A stretch of DNA of 64,000 bases from contig JAFGTE010000013.1 of assembly GCA_016934215.1 (NCBI GenBank), positions 62,001-126,000 on the forward strand, read 5' to 3'. The notes beneath the pieces were generated by a model, which worked only from the letters and a program-made list of their open reading frames with translations, was not told the DNA's origin and searched no databases. The position numbers and the translations under genes are program-made. Shown piece after piece: positions 18,143-28,127 of this stretch. Source of the stretch: Candidatus Peregrinibacteria bacterium. Its GTDB lineage: Bacteria; Patescibacteriota; Gracilibacteria; UM-FILTER-43-11. Position 1 is the first letter of the stretch. The number at the start of each line of letters is the position of its first letter.

Positions 18143-18171
18143 AGTTTAACGAGTGATAAAGAATATGTCAA
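18143..18171 (-). promoter_or_regulatory. Promoter TTGACA-N17-TAAACT for the attenuator leader
   Basis: Minus strand: TTGACA (18166-18171), TAAACT (18143-18148); leader ATG at 18134, so 5'UTR is ~0-2 nt. Confidence 0.65.
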
Positions 18172-18219
18172 ATTTTTTTATCTATTTGCTATACTCATCA
18201 GGCAATACTTTATTTTTCT

Positions 18220-19152
18220 ATGAGACATTACATTGTCAATAAATCAGTGGCAGACACGCGCCTGGATCACTATCTTTCTAAGCAGAAACCTGATTTAACC
18301 CGTGCTTTTATTCAGAAACTTATTAAAGGCGGTTCGGTTTTCGTGAATAGCAAAAAAATAACCAAGGCCAGCCATAAGCTAAAAGAGGGAGATGAACTTA
18401 CTATCATCATTCCTTCCATCAAAGAAGTCGGCATCGTGGCCGAAGCGATTCCGCTTGATATTGTTTACGAAGATTCCGATATTATTGTGGTGAATAAGCC
18501 GGCCGGAATGGTCGTGCACCCCACGGATCACGGAGCGCATGTTTCAGGCACGCTGGTAAACGCTTTAATGCACCATTGTAAGGATTTATCAGGCATTGGC
18601 GGGGAAAAACGTCCCGGAATCGTCCACCGCCTGGATAAAGACACTTCCGGTCTTATTATTTCGGCTAAAAATGATCAGGCACATCAGTTTATTTCAAAAC
18701 AAATTGAGGGAAGAACGGTGGTCAAGAAATATTTCACCCTGCTCAAAGGCCATCTGAGCCCCAAAGAAGGCAGTATCGAGGCACCTCTTATAAAAAGCCA
18801 TGCGGGAGGTAAAAAAGATATGCAGATCTCCGGGAAAGCCAGCGCCAAATATGCCCTGACTCACTATAAAGTCGTTAAATATGTGGGTGATTATTCGTTG
18901 GTCGAGGTCCGGATTGTAACAGGGCGAACTCACCAGATCCGCGTACATTTTAAGGCTATCGGTCATCCGGTCTGTGGGGACAGTATGTATGGTGATGCCG
19001 GGGCAAATGAAAAACTGCGTGAGCTGGGGCTGACCCGGCAGTTTCTGCATGCCACGGAACTGATTTTTAAACTGCCTAAAAATCAAAAAGAGCTCCACCT
19101 GAAGGCTGAGCTCCCGAAAGATCTGAATGATGTTTTAAAGAAGCTTATTTAA
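18220..19152 (+). CDS. RluA/RluD family 23S rRNA pseudouridine synthase (S4 domain)
   Basis: S4 'TRLDHYLSKQKPDLTRAFIQKLIKGGSVFVNSK'; catalytic 'GIVHRLDKDTSGL'; 'GRTHQIRVHFKAIGHPVCGD'. Confidence 0.95.
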   Translation: MRHYIVNKSVADTRLDHYLSKQKPDLTRAFIQKLIKGGSVFVNSKKITKASHKLKEGDELTIIIPSIKEVGIVAEAIPLDIVYEDSDIIVVNKPAGMVVHPTDHGAHVSGTLVNALMHHCKDLSGIGGEKRPGIVHRLDKDTSGLIISAKNDQAHQFISKQIEGRTVVKKYFTLLKGHLSPKEGSIEAPLIKSHAGGKKDMQISGKASAKYALTHYKVVKYVGDYSLVEVRIVTGRTHQIRVHFKAIGHPVCGDSMYGDAGANEKLRELGLTRQFLHATELIFKLPKNQKELHLKAELPKDLNDVLKKLI

Positions 19153-19456
19153 CCGCTGTTACTTCGACCAGACTATAAGGCTGTCTGTGCCCCTGAGTTC
19201 TTTCGTAGCGTTTCTTGGACTTTTTTTTGAAGACACGGATTTTGGCTGCTTTGCCATGCTCTTTTACCAGCAGTTCCACCTGAGCACCGATGACTCTTGG
19301 CTTACCAATATCAGCTTTCTTTCCCTCAGCACGAAGTAAAACGTTGTCGATTTTTACCTTACTTCCTTCTTTGCTCTCTTTCAGTTTTGGCACTTCGAGT
19401 TTATCCCCCTGCCTGACCTTAAACTGCTTTCCGGCGATTTCTACAATGGCAAACAT
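19145..19456 (-). CDS. rplU: 50S ribosomal protein L21
   Basis: 'MFAIVEIAGKQFKVRQGDKLEVPKL', 'KIRVFKKKSKKRYERTQGHRQPYSLVEV'. Confidence 0.95.
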   Translation of the reverse strand: MFAIVEIAGKQFKVRQGDKLEVPKLKESKEGSKVKIDNVLLRAEGKKADIGKPRVIGAQVELLVKEHGKAAKIRVFKKKSKKRYERTQGHRQPYSLVEVTAVK

Positions 19457-19489
19457 GTCTAATAGCGGTTAAAATGCTGGCAAAGTTTA

Positions 19490-20584
19490 TCACTCCTTTT
19501 TGGGCTCGTCAAACCTTTTTAAGAAGTTCCTGAGGAGCTGTGCGCCTTTTTCTGCCCTTTCGCGATAGCGTTTAAGCAACGTATTTTCGTAAACCATGGC
19601 GTTATTGTAGCCTAAAGACAGGCGCTTGAGATCTTCTTTCAGCTTTTCTCCGGAAAGCTCTGAAACCTGTGAAACATAAGTACGAAGTTCTGATTCTTCA
19701 AAAATTTCCTCTGTTTTAGGAGCATAACTGACGGGCAGTAAAGGGGTCTGGGTCAGAATAGCGGCAATCATAAAATGATAGCGCATGCCGATGGCAAATT
19801 CTGCCGTTTCCATGATTTGAAGGAGGTCCGCAAAGTGGTTAGGAAGATAAAGTTCCCCGCCCAGCTTGCTGACCAGCGGCTCGATCATCTGCATATCGTG
19901 TTCTTTAATCTGCTGCATCGATACAAATATGAATTCAGCATGTTTGCTTTCTTTTAATTCCTGCAGGAAAGCTGTGAACACTGAAAGAATTTTTGGTTTA
20001 TATTTGAGCCAGGGGCGCAATGAGATGATATAAGTTCCTTTACTTCGATTCTGTGTAAAATTCGGTTTTTTAAAAAGAAATACCGGATCAGCCGTTACGT
20101 GGATTTCTCCTTTAAATCCTATTTTCCTGAGAATCTCTGCCGAATACTGATCGCGAACCGTTACGACGTTAGCCTGATGGTAGGCCCAGCGGGTCAGAAA
20201 ACGGCCAATACGGGTTTTCAGGGGGCCTATACCCGTCGCACAGATAAAAAGAGGTTTGCTGAGGAGTTTCACCCAAAGAATCTGCCAGGCCCACAGGAAA
20301 CAGGCAAATAAATAGCTATCCTGAAAGAGCCCCCCACCCCCCAGAATCACCACATCACTTTTTTTGAGAGCATGGAATGATTCTCTGAAGCCATTTCGAT
20401 AAATAGAACGAATTCCCAATGGGAAAAGCGGTGCCGCCTGGGTTCCGAAGAGTGGTTTGGTCATTTCGGGATAAGCCGAAAAAACGGTTACTTTATGTCC
20501 TGCTAATTCTTTCAGGAGCGCTGTTAAAATGGCATCGTCTCCAATATTGGTTGCCCCGTAGTTACCTATGACGGCTATTTTCAT
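19490..20584 (-). CDS. csaB: Polysaccharide pyruvyl transferase (CsaB-like)
   Basis: 'IAVIGNYGATNIGDDAILTALL', 'VVILGGGGLFQDSY', 'AIGMRYHFMIAAILTQTPLLPVSYAPKT'. Confidence 0.88.
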   Translation of the reverse strand: MKIAVIGNYGATNIGDDAILTALLKELAGHKVTVFSAYPEMTKPLFGTQAAPLFPLGIRSIYRNGFRESFHALKKSDVVILGGGGLFQDSYLFACFLWAWQILWVKLLSKPLFICATGIGPLKTRIGRFLTRWAYHQANVVTVRDQYSAEILRKIGFKGEIHVTADPVFLFKKPNFTQNRSKGTYIISLRPWLKYKPKILSVFTAFLQELKESKHAEFIFVSMQQIKEHDMQMIEPLVSKLGGELYLPNHFADLLQIMETAEFAIGMRYHFMIAAILTQTPLLPVSYAPKTEEIFEESELRTYVSQVSELSGEKLKEDLKRLSLGYNNAMVYENTLLKRYRERAEKGAQLLRNFLKRFDEPKKE

Positions 20585-20605
20585 CCCGCGCTGTTAGAAA
20601 ATTTT

Positions 20606-21160
20606 CTATTTCTCTTCCCTTTCCTCTTTTTCGGGTTCCTCTGTACTACCTTCTTTTACTTCTTCCTTTGTTCCTTCTTCTGCTATCTCTTCTTCAGCAG
20701 GGACTTCTTCCCCCTTTGCTTTGGCTTCTTCTGCCAGACGTTTTTTCTCAGCTTCCACGGCTTCTGCGTACAATGCTTCCATTTTGGCTTCTTCTGCCGC
20801 TCTTTCTTCGTCAGTTACATGTTTTTCGGAAAGACGCGCGGATTTACCAAAGCGTTCGCGCATGTAATAAAGCTTTTGTCTTCGGACATTTGCCTTTTTA
20901 ATTATGCGAATTTTAGTGATATTCGGCGAATGAAAAGGAAAAACCTTCTCCACTCCGATTCCTTCAACAATTTTGCGAACCGTAAAAGTCTTTTCCACCC
21001 CCGCCCCATGACCAACTTTAATAACGAGCCCCTGAAATTTCTGAATTCGTTCTTTACTTCCTTCTGTAACTTTCTGGCTAACCTCAACCGTATAACCGGT
21101 TTTTATTTCGGGGACTTTTTTTAGGTTGGCCTTTGTGGCAGCTTCAATAGTAGGGTGCAT
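20606..21160 (-). CDS. rplS: 50S ribosomal protein L19 with Glu-rich C-terminal extension
   Basis: 'KIRIIKKANVRRQKLYYMRERFGKSARL', 'FQGLVIKVGHGAGVEKTFTVRKIVEGIGVEKVFPFHSP'. Confidence 0.94.
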   Translation of the reverse strand: MHPTIEAATKANLKKVPEIKTGYTVEVSQKVTEGSKERIQKFQGLVIKVGHGAGVEKTFTVRKIVEGIGVEKVFPFHSPNITKIRIIKKANVRRQKLYYMRERFGKSARLSEKHVTDEERAAEEAKMEALYAEAVEAEKKRLAEEAKAKGEEVPAEEEIAEEGTKEEVKEGSTEEPEKEEREEK

Positions 21161-21225
21161 TGGATGATAATTTAAAAAAGCTTGTGTATTTTAGAGGCCT
21201 TCAGACGTTTTTGCAAGTGAAATTG

Positions 21226-21798
21226 CTAAACCATCTTAGCAAGTTCTTTCTTCAGTTTGTTGATCAGAGTGATATTACCCTCCGCTCTCAGAATTTCTTT
21301 CACGAACTTATCATTACACTCCAAACGGTAAAGAAAGTCTTTCCTGGAAATAATGGTGAATTTAATATCTTTCTTCCCCTTGATCGATTCATCAAGGTAT
21401 TTCTGCAATTTCTTTTTATCGATTTCACCTACAATCAGGAGGTCGATATTAGAGATTTTACCAACGAATTTTCCGGAGAGCAGCAAGAGATCGACATCTC
21501 CCATCTTGGAAATAGCCCGCCCCATTTGTTCATCGTTGCTACTGGCCTTTACGAACATATCCCGAAGCTCACCAAAAATGATAAATTCTTTGTTGATGTA
21601 ATAATATTTTTTACGGTTACGCACACGGCTTTTTAAAAGGCCGATTTTTTTGAGATTGTCGAGCTCGCGTCTGACAGAATTTATCTGCTCATCCAGTTTA
21701 CGAGTGAGTTCACGAATGAAAAATTCTTCATCGGGGCTCAGAAGAAATGTCCTGAGCAGCTTTACTCGGGCGTTGGAACTGAAGAGTTGTTTGAGCAT
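21226..21798 (-). CDS. wHTH transcriptional regulator-like protein with C-terminal nucleotidyltransferase-like domain
   Basis: 'LFSSNARVKLLRTFLLSPDEEFFIRELTRKLDEQINSVRRELDNLKKIGLL'; 'SGKFVGKISNIDLLIVGEIDKKKLQKYL'. Confidence 0.65.
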   Translation of the reverse strand: MLKQLFSSNARVKLLRTFLLSPDEEFFIRELTRKLDEQINSVRRELDNLKKIGLLKSRVRNRKKYYYINKEFIIFGELRDMFVKASSNDEQMGRAISKMGDVDLLLLSGKFVGKISNIDLLIVGEIDKKKLQKYLDESIKGKKDIKFTIISRKDFLYRLECNDKFVKEILRAEGNITLINKLKKELAKMV

Positions 21799-22068
21799 AA
21801 TTCAAAGGTAAAAAGAACGAATTATTTTTAAATGGACGGATTTTCGTTTTTTTATTGTTCCTTTTTTGCGTTGTTTTTTTCGAACACACAATTTATACAT
21901 AGCTCGTTTTCCATTTGCAAGCTAATAAATTCTAAAATTTTTTTATTTTTAAAAAAACGGCTTATTTAAACCGTTATTTATGGTTGACTAAATATTTTTC
22001 TATTTTATATTTAGAATCCAAATTTTGCTCATGGGCAATTTATTTGTTCTTTTAATTGAACACAAATT

Positions 22069-22311
22069 TTATTCACCTCCTTCTTCACTATTTTCATCCT
22101 CGCCTTCAGTTTTTATTTTTGGCTGTTTCCACCATAAGACCAATAACCCTCCCATGACTGCTCCCAAACCGGCTACCTGTATGAGTACCAGAACCGGATG
22201 AGCGTTCGTCGGGATCAAATACCAAACACAGGTTGCCCCAAACTGGGCGGCCGCAAGAATCAGCACCATTATTCCTACAATGATCGCACCAACCAAATAG
22301 AACTTTCGCAT
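22069..22311 (-). CDS. Small two-TM membrane protein
   Basis: 80 aa with two hydrophobic helices and an acidic tail. Confidence 0.55.
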   Translation of the reverse strand: MRKFYLVGAIIVGIMVLILAAAQFGATCVWYLIPTNAHPVLVLIQVAGLGAVMGGLLVLWWKQPKIKTEGEDENSEEGGE

Positions 22312-22420
22312 GATTTTATTTTTATTTGTAACTCAGAGCTAATGTAGCACAAAGAGCTTTTCTTATCAAGAGCGCTTCAAATCCCCTCAATTTTTTACTG
22401 AAGGAAGTGGAATCCAAAAT

Positions 22421-24955
22421 CTAGTCCAGCTTCCGTTCGATCTTTTCAACTTTAAACACTTCCAATATATCGCCTATTTCTACTGGTTTGGGCGTGGAAA
22501 TTTTGATACCGCATTCAGATCCTTTTTCGAGTATTTTTACGTCTTCTTTCACTACTTTCAGTGACTCTAATTTTGTTTCAAAAAGCGTTTCGCCATTGCG
22601 GGTCAGACGCACCATGCTGCCGGCTTCTACCTTACCTTTCTTTACTTTACAACCGGCAATGACCCATTTCTTTTTGTTCAGGAAAATTTCTTTCACTTCC
22701 AACTCTCCAAGTTCAATGACGTTGATTTCCGGCGTCAGCATACCGGACATGATGGCTTTAATATCTTCGATGAGTTTGTAGATGATTTCGTAGTTACGAA
22801 TATCTACGTGTTCCTTCTCGGCCAGTTTCAGGACATGTTGATTTGCCTTCACGTGAAATCCGATCAACAGTGCCTGACTGGCGGATGCCATCACTACATC
22901 GGTGTCCGCAAAATTACCGACACCAAAGTGAATGACTTTGGCTGCTACATCAGGAGATTTGATTTTTTGGAGAGACTGCATAATGGCTTCCAGTGATCCC
23001 TTGGTATCGGCTTTCAGAACGATCTTCAAAAAGTTTATTTCACCCGAGCTGATACCTGATACCAGGCGTTCCACCATGGAACCGCTCATTTTTTCTTCAC
23101 GAGCCGCGTTCATGGTAATAAGTTGCTGAGCCCTTTCTTTTGCCACTTTTTCAGATTTAAAGGACTGCAGCAAGTCACCGGCCTGAGGCACTTTAGCCAG
23201 CCCTGAAATACGTACGGGTGTGGACGGAGGTGCTGTTTTTAAAGTCTTGCCTTTATAGTCATGCATGGCTTTTATTTTACCGACTGAAGTGCCGACCACC
23301 ATACTGTCCCCCACTCTTAGAGTACCGGTATTAATTAAAATCGTAGCCACCGGACCTAAGGCTTTGTCTAAATGCGATTCAATAACCGTTCCGACCGCCA
23401 GCCGATTGGGGTTGGCTTTGACATCTTCCATTTCTGCCACCAGCAGGATCATTTCAAGAAGTGTGTCAATTCCCTCACCTGTGTGAGCGGATACCGGCAC
23501 CATAATGTTTTTACCGCCCCAGTCCTCTGCCTGCAGGCCTTGCTGGACCAATTCACCTTTGACTTTATCGGGATTGGCATTCGGTTTATCCATCTTATTG
23601 AGGGCAACAATAATCGGAATTCCAGCCTCTTTGGCGTGGTTGATGGCTTCAATAGTTTGCGGTTTAACGCCTTCATCAGCCGCTACCACCAGAATGGCAA
23701 TATCGGTTGCTTTTGCTCCGCGGGCACGCATACTGGTGAAGGCTTCGTGTCCGGGGGTATCGAGGAAGGTGATCAGATGACCATTCTTCTCGACCTGATA
23801 AGCCCCGATATGCTGTGTGATTCCTCCCGCTTCTCCCGCTACGACATTGGATTTACGAATATAATCCAGTAATTTCGTTTTACCGTGATCAACGTGCCCC
23901 ATGATACTGACAATGGGCGGCCGGGTAATCAGGTTTTCTTTCTCGTCCTGAAGCAGTTTACTGAGGTCTCCTTTGAACATGCTTTCTATATCGGCCTCCT
24001 CTTCCTTCCTCTTGATCTGCACGCCCAGCTCATCCGCAATAATAGCGGCTGTGTCGTAATCCAGCTGCTGATTGATGGTGGCCATCATACCGTTCTTGAG
24101 CAGTATGGCAATGACCTCTGTTACCGGTAAACCGGTTTTTTCCGCAAATTCCTTAAGACTGAGAATGGAAGGAATTTCCACTGTGCCCACCTTGGCTTTG
24201 ATTTGAGGTTGCGCTTTGGGGCCACGTTTCTGGCCGGCAGCTCTGTGTTTTTTCTGAGCACGGAAATGTTCACGGTCCTGTTCTTTCATGATCTTCAGCT
24301 CTTCCGCACTAAGGTCATCAGCCATCTCTTCCTGATAGTCCACTTTGGCAATCCTGATTTTGCGGCCCGGATGCCTTCGGATGATTTCAAGTTCTTCCCC
24401 TTGTTCTTCGCGAGCCTGTTTTCCCCGTCTCTTCTTTTTGGTTTTATAATAAGTTCGGGGGAGTTCTTTGGTCGCTTCTTCTTTTTTCTTTTCAGCGGCT
24501 CCAATTTCTATTCGCCGGGATACATGAAGTGCTTTCCCGCTATCTGAAATGGCTTCGGGGGCGCTTTTGGGCACGTGACTGCGATCGGCCCTTCTTTCTT
24601 CTTTTTTTTCTTCCTTTTTCTCGTCCAAGCTGGCTTCTTTTCGCTTTTTGGCTTCGATTTCTTCCTTCTCCTTTTTGGTCATGGCCCGTTGAGGCTTCTT
24701 TTTTTCTTCCTTCTTTTTTTCTTCAGCTATATCTTCTTTCTTTTTAGCCACCTTGCCATCTTTCATAATAACGGTGATCTTTCGGTTCTTGAGTGTCGGT
24801 TTAATTTTCCCCTTCAAAAAACGTATGATTCCGATCGACAGGTTATCATCGATTTCATGGGTACCGGGACTGATACCAAAATTGGTTTTAGCCAGTTCCC
24901 GACGCAATTCCTGCGTCGTTATCTGAAGTTCCCGGGCCATTTCATTTAAATGCAT
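22421..24955 (-). CDS. infB: Translation initiation factor IF-2
   Basis: '[44 protein letters not shown]', '[18 protein letters not shown]', '[20 protein letters not shown]'; Lys/Glu-rich N-terminus. Confidence 0.97.
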   Translation of the reverse strand: MHLNEMARELQITTQELRRELAKTNFGISPGTHEIDDNLSIGIIRFLKGKIKPTLKNRKITVIMKDGKVAKKKEDIAEEKKKEEKKKPQRAMTKKEKEEIEAKKRKEASLDEKKEEKKEERRADRSHVPKSAPEAISDSGKALHVSRRIEIGAAEKKKEEATKELPRTYYKTKKKRRGKQAREEQGEELEIIRRHPGRKIRIAKVDYQEEMADDLSAEELKIMKEQDREHFRAQKKHRAAGQKRGPKAQPQIKAKVGTVEIPSILSLKEFAEKTGLPVTEVIAILLKNGMMATINQQLDYDTAAIIADELGVQIKRKEEEADIESMFKGDLSKLLQDEKENLITRPPIVSIMGHVDHGKTKLLDYIRKSNVVAGEAGGITQHIGAYQVEKNGHLITFLDTPGHEAFTSMRARGAKATDIAILVVAADEGVKPQTIEAINHAKEAGIPIIVALNKMDKPNANPDKVKGELVQQGLQAEDWGGKNIMVPVSAHTGEGIDTLLEMILLVAEMEDVKANPNRLAVGTVIESHLDKALGPVATILINTGTLRVGDSMVVGTSVGKIKAMHDYKGKTLKTAPPSTPVRISGLAKVPQAGDLLQSFKSEKVAKERAQQLITMNAAREEKMSGSMVERLVSGISSGEINFLKIVLKADTKGSLEAIMQSLQKIKSPDVAAKVIHFGVGNFADTDVVMASASQALLIGFHVKANQHVLKLAEKEHVDIRNYEIIYKLIEDIKAIMSGMLTPEINVIELGELEVKEIFLNKKKWVIAGCKVKKGKVEAGSMVRLTRNGETLFETKLESLKVVKEDVKILEKGSECGIKISTPKPVEIGDILEVFKVEKIERKLD

Positions 24956-25028
24956 AAAATCGGAAGATTATTCCTTTCACAAGCTCAAAAAGACTAACAA
25001 AAGCTAGAGTTAGTGTAAAGCTGAAAGA

Positions 25029-26414
25029 TTAATCGGATTCCTCGACGGAGTCAGCCATTTTTTCCATTACCTCCGTCAGGTCGGCCGGGCCGTCGAAAAC
25101 ATAATAGGCGTCTCCTATCTTTTTATACGCTTTTCCACCCGGCTCTTCGAGTAAACTAAGCGTGATGATGGCTTCTTCCGGCTCTTCTAATCCGAAATCT
25201 GCGAACCCTACTTTCCATACGCCGCCGCTCACTCCAAAACTTGCGTAGTACCAGGTGCGCGGCATCAGCAGACTGAAGCCGGCCCGGTCATTTGCGTAAA
25301 GCATCGTTACATCCGAAACCTCAGGCACTTCGTACTGCAGTTCCGACTTTTCATCATCATCAGAGTTTTCAGTCTCCTCGTTATCCGTTGGCGGCTCGTA
25401 GTCTTCCGGCCTTTCACCGGCATCCACCGTATTCAGATCACGATATGAAGCCGACACCGTTCCTTCTTCATCCGTCACACATTCATAGCGTGTCGGGCAG
25501 CCTCGCTGGCTGTATTCGGAAATACGGTAATGATTACAAGCGGGTACTGCAATATAAGGACAGCTGCTGAGGGTGCTTTCTCCGTCAATCGGCACGCAAA
25601 TTCCTTCGGCATACTTGCTGTCGCTTTCAAGCTGACAGATGTACTTTTCCGGGCATTCCAGTTTTTCAAGTCCGCCACATTTATCACCCGTTAGCTGACT
25701 TAAGTAAATGAGTTCGAAGCTATCCAGAAGGTCGTAGAATGGGTCGAGTTGTGTTTCTTCGCTTGGACTGAATTTGATCAGGTAGATCTTCTTTTTGGGC
25801 GGATTAGGCACATAAAAGCCCATCTGAGCCCCATCCACAAAACGAAGGGCACGCTGAGCGCCAATCGTTACTTCAGTGGGTGTTCCGTCTTCCCGACTGG
25901 CGGCAAAAGCATCCAGATCTGTTTCATCAGAAAAAACGGCAATACTCACAATTTCATTTTCCTCAAATTTAAGTCCCAAATCCCCTGCCCCCTCATCCAG
26001 CAGCCAGGTGCTGGGGTGGCTGAATCTGAATCCAAAAACTTTGTTTTCATAATCCGTCAGTTCCACCTGTTTGGATGCGTCCAGGTAGGCAATTTCACTC
26101 ACTGAAAAAACATCGGCTGCATCCCCGATCCCTTCTGTCATCCTTCCTTCCACGCGGACTTCTTCATCAAGGTAACGATTGAGGTTGATTGTGGGGCTTT
26201 GAATAACGATGGTACCGTCATTCCTGGTGACCAGTTTGTGCGTTCCCTGCTGGTAAACATCAAGATTTTCCAGGCTTTCTATCACGCCCTCGTAAGAGCT
26301 CTGATTTGTTCCCACACGATCCGCCAGATCGGGCCGGTCATCTTTACCACACCCCGCAAGCAGGGCAAGAGGCAGAAATAATATGATAATTAAACTGATA
26401 TATTTTTTCTTCAT
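25029..26414 (-). CDS. Secreted lipoprotein, unknown function
   Basis: Internal Met gives 'MKKKYISLIIILFLPLALLAGCGKDDRP' with lipobox LLAGC; the longer ORF start (26561) would overlap tmk. Confidence 0.7.
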   Translation of the reverse strand: MKKKYISLIIILFLPLALLAGCGKDDRPDLADRVGTNQSSYEGVIESLENLDVYQQGTHKLVTRNDGTIVIQSPTINLNRYLDEEVRVEGRMTEGIGDAADVFSVSEIAYLDASKQVELTDYENKVFGFRFSHPSTWLLDEGAGDLGLKFEENEIVSIAVFSDETDLDAFAASREDGTPTEVTIGAQRALRFVDGAQMGFYVPNPPKKKIYLIKFSPSEETQLDPFYDLLDSFELIYLSQLTGDKCGGLEKLECPEKYICQLESDSKYAEGICVPIDGESTLSSCPYIAVPACNHYRISEYSQRGCPTRYECVTDEEGTVSASYRDLNTVDAGERPEDYEPPTDNEETENSDDDEKSELQYEVPEVSDVTMLYANDRAGFSLLMPRTWYYASFGVSGGVWKVGFADFGLEEPEEAIITLSLLEEPGGKAYKKIGDAYYVFDGPADLTEVMEKMADSVEESD

Positions 26415-26515
26415 AAGACCTTGCATTACAGTGGGCAAATTATACCTGAGCCTATATAAAAATTCCACAAGTGCAAAATAAATGTTATGGTTAAAGTACG
26501 CTAACGCATTGCGCC

Positions 26516-27100
26516 ATGTTTGTCGCTTTTGAAGGACTGGACGGTTCCGGTTCCTCAACACAGTCCAGAATGCTGGCAGAACGTCTTGAGAAGAACGGAA
26601 AACCAGCTCTGCTAACCAAAGAACCTACCAAGGATTCGCCGATCGGTAAATTGATTCGCGAAATTCTGCAGCATAAATTGAGTGTTTCCCCGGAAACTCT
26701 ACAGCTTCTGTTTTCAGCCGATCGGGCAGAGCATCTGAGGAACGAAATCGAACCCGCCTTAAAAGGCAGTCAGGTGGTTATTACCGATCGTTATTTGTTT
26801 TCTACATTGGCTTACGGTGGAATGAGTGTGGATATGAAGTGGCTGAAGACGCTCAATAAAAATTTCCGCCTGCCGGATATCACTTTTCTTTTTAAACTGG
26901 CCCCTGAAGAATGTATTAAACGGATTGCCGGCCGGGGCAGTGATTACGAACTTTTTGAAAAAGCCGAGAAACTGACTAAAGTCTGGGAAAACTACGAAAA
27001 AGTAGCCGAGGAATATCCGAATATTTATGTGATTGACGCCACCAAAACGATCGAGCGGATTTCGGAGGAGATCTGGGGGAAGGTGATGGAGCAATTATAG
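26516..27100 (+). CDS. tmk: Thymidylate kinase
   Basis: 'MFVAFEGLDGSGSSTQSRMLAERLE', 'VVITDRYLFSTLAYGG'. Confidence 0.95.
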   Translation: MFVAFEGLDGSGSSTQSRMLAERLEKNGKPALLTKEPTKDSPIGKLIREILQHKLSVSPETLQLLFSADRAEHLRNEIEPALKGSQVVITDRYLFSTLAYGGMSVDMKWLKTLNKNFRLPDITFLFKLAPEECIKRIAGRGSDYELFEKAEKLTKVWENYEKVAEEYPNIYVIDATKTIERISEEIWGKVMEQL

Positions 27101-27268
27101 AATGAGTAAATTTTTATTTTTTCTTTATTGACAAAAATCAATTATTGTTTTAAAATATTCTCCTAATTTGCTCCTCAACAACTGAAAAAAGAATCGTTAT
27201 TGTGTTTTTTATAAAAAACCTTATAATCGATTTACCCCCAGGGGCTATTTTTATTTTTCCCTTCACAA

Positions 27269-28108
27269 ATGGCCATACTCGACGGCAAAGCACTGTCGGA
27301 GCAGCTCATCGATTCTGTCAAAGAACGAGCTAGTGAACTGAGTCCGACGCTGGCCGTTATTCTGGTAGGCGAAAATCCGGCCTCAATGGCTTACGTACGC
27401 AATAAAAAGAAGGCCTGCGAAAAGGCAGGAATCGAATATCTCGAGTTTAAATATCCCGATACTATTACCCAGGAATCCTTACTGGAGAAAATCAAAGAAC
27501 TGAATGAAGATGATTCGGTGAATGGACTCATTGTTCAGCTTCCCCTGCCGGATCAGATTTATGTACCGGACATCATCCGGGCAATCGCTCCGGTTAAAGA
27601 CGTTGATGGCTTCGGAGCCTACAATCTGGGTAAGACTTTTCTGAGTCCCGATTTTGAAGACCTGCCGCCAGCTACTCCACTGGGCATCGTCAAATTACTC
27701 GACCATTACGATATTCAGGTGCAGGGGAAAGAGGTGGTTGTGGTCGGACACAGCAACCATGTGGGCAAGCCTGTCAGTGTCATGCTCCTCAACCGTAATG
27801 CCACTGTCACTACCTGTCACATTTATACCAAAGATCTATCCGCTCACACCAAAAGGGCGGATATTTTGATTGTGGCGGTAGGCAAAGAAAAACTGATCAC
27901 CGCGGATATGGTGAAGGATGGCGTGGTGGTCGTGGATGTCGGCATCAACCGCAATAAAGAAGGAAAACTTTGCGGAGATACCGATTTTGAAGAAATCTCT
28001 AAAAAAGCCAGCTATATCACTCCTGTTCCGGGCGGGGTCGGACCGATGACCGTGGCCGCCTTAATTTTAAATACGATCCGCGCAACAGAAAGACAACATA
28101 AAGTTTAG
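27269..28108 (+). CDS. folD: Methylenetetrahydrofolate dehydrogenase/cyclohydrolase
   Basis: 'VGENPASMAYVRNKKKACEKAGIE', 'GLIVQLPLPDQI', 'KDVDGFGAYNLGKTF', 'VVVGHSNHVGKPVSVMLLNRNATVTTCH', 'TPVPGGVGPMTVAALILNT'. Confidence 0.97.
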   Translation: MAILDGKALSEQLIDSVKERASELSPTLAVILVGENPASMAYVRNKKKACEKAGIEYLEFKYPDTITQESLLEKIKELNEDDSVNGLIVQLPLPDQIYVPDIIRAIAPVKDVDGFGAYNLGKTFLSPDFEDLPPATPLGIVKLLDHYDIQVQGKEVVVVGHSNHVGKPVSVMLLNRNATVTTCHIYTKDLSAHTKRADILIVAVGKEKLITADMVKDGVVVVDVGINRNKEGKLCGDTDFEEISKKASYITPVPGGVGPMTVAALILNTIRATERQHKV

Positions 28109-28127
28109 CCCTTAAACCTTAAATTAT

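Noticed and set aside
23372-24949. Overlapping + strand ORFs opposite infB (e.g. 23372-23872, 24575-24949)
   Set aside because: Antisense to a strongly supported gene; Phe/Leu-rich translations are mirror images of Lys/Glu-rich coding sequence.
25029-26561. Long lipoprotein ORF start at 26561
   Set aside because: Would overlap tmk; internal Met at 26414 begins a typical lipoprotein signal peptide.
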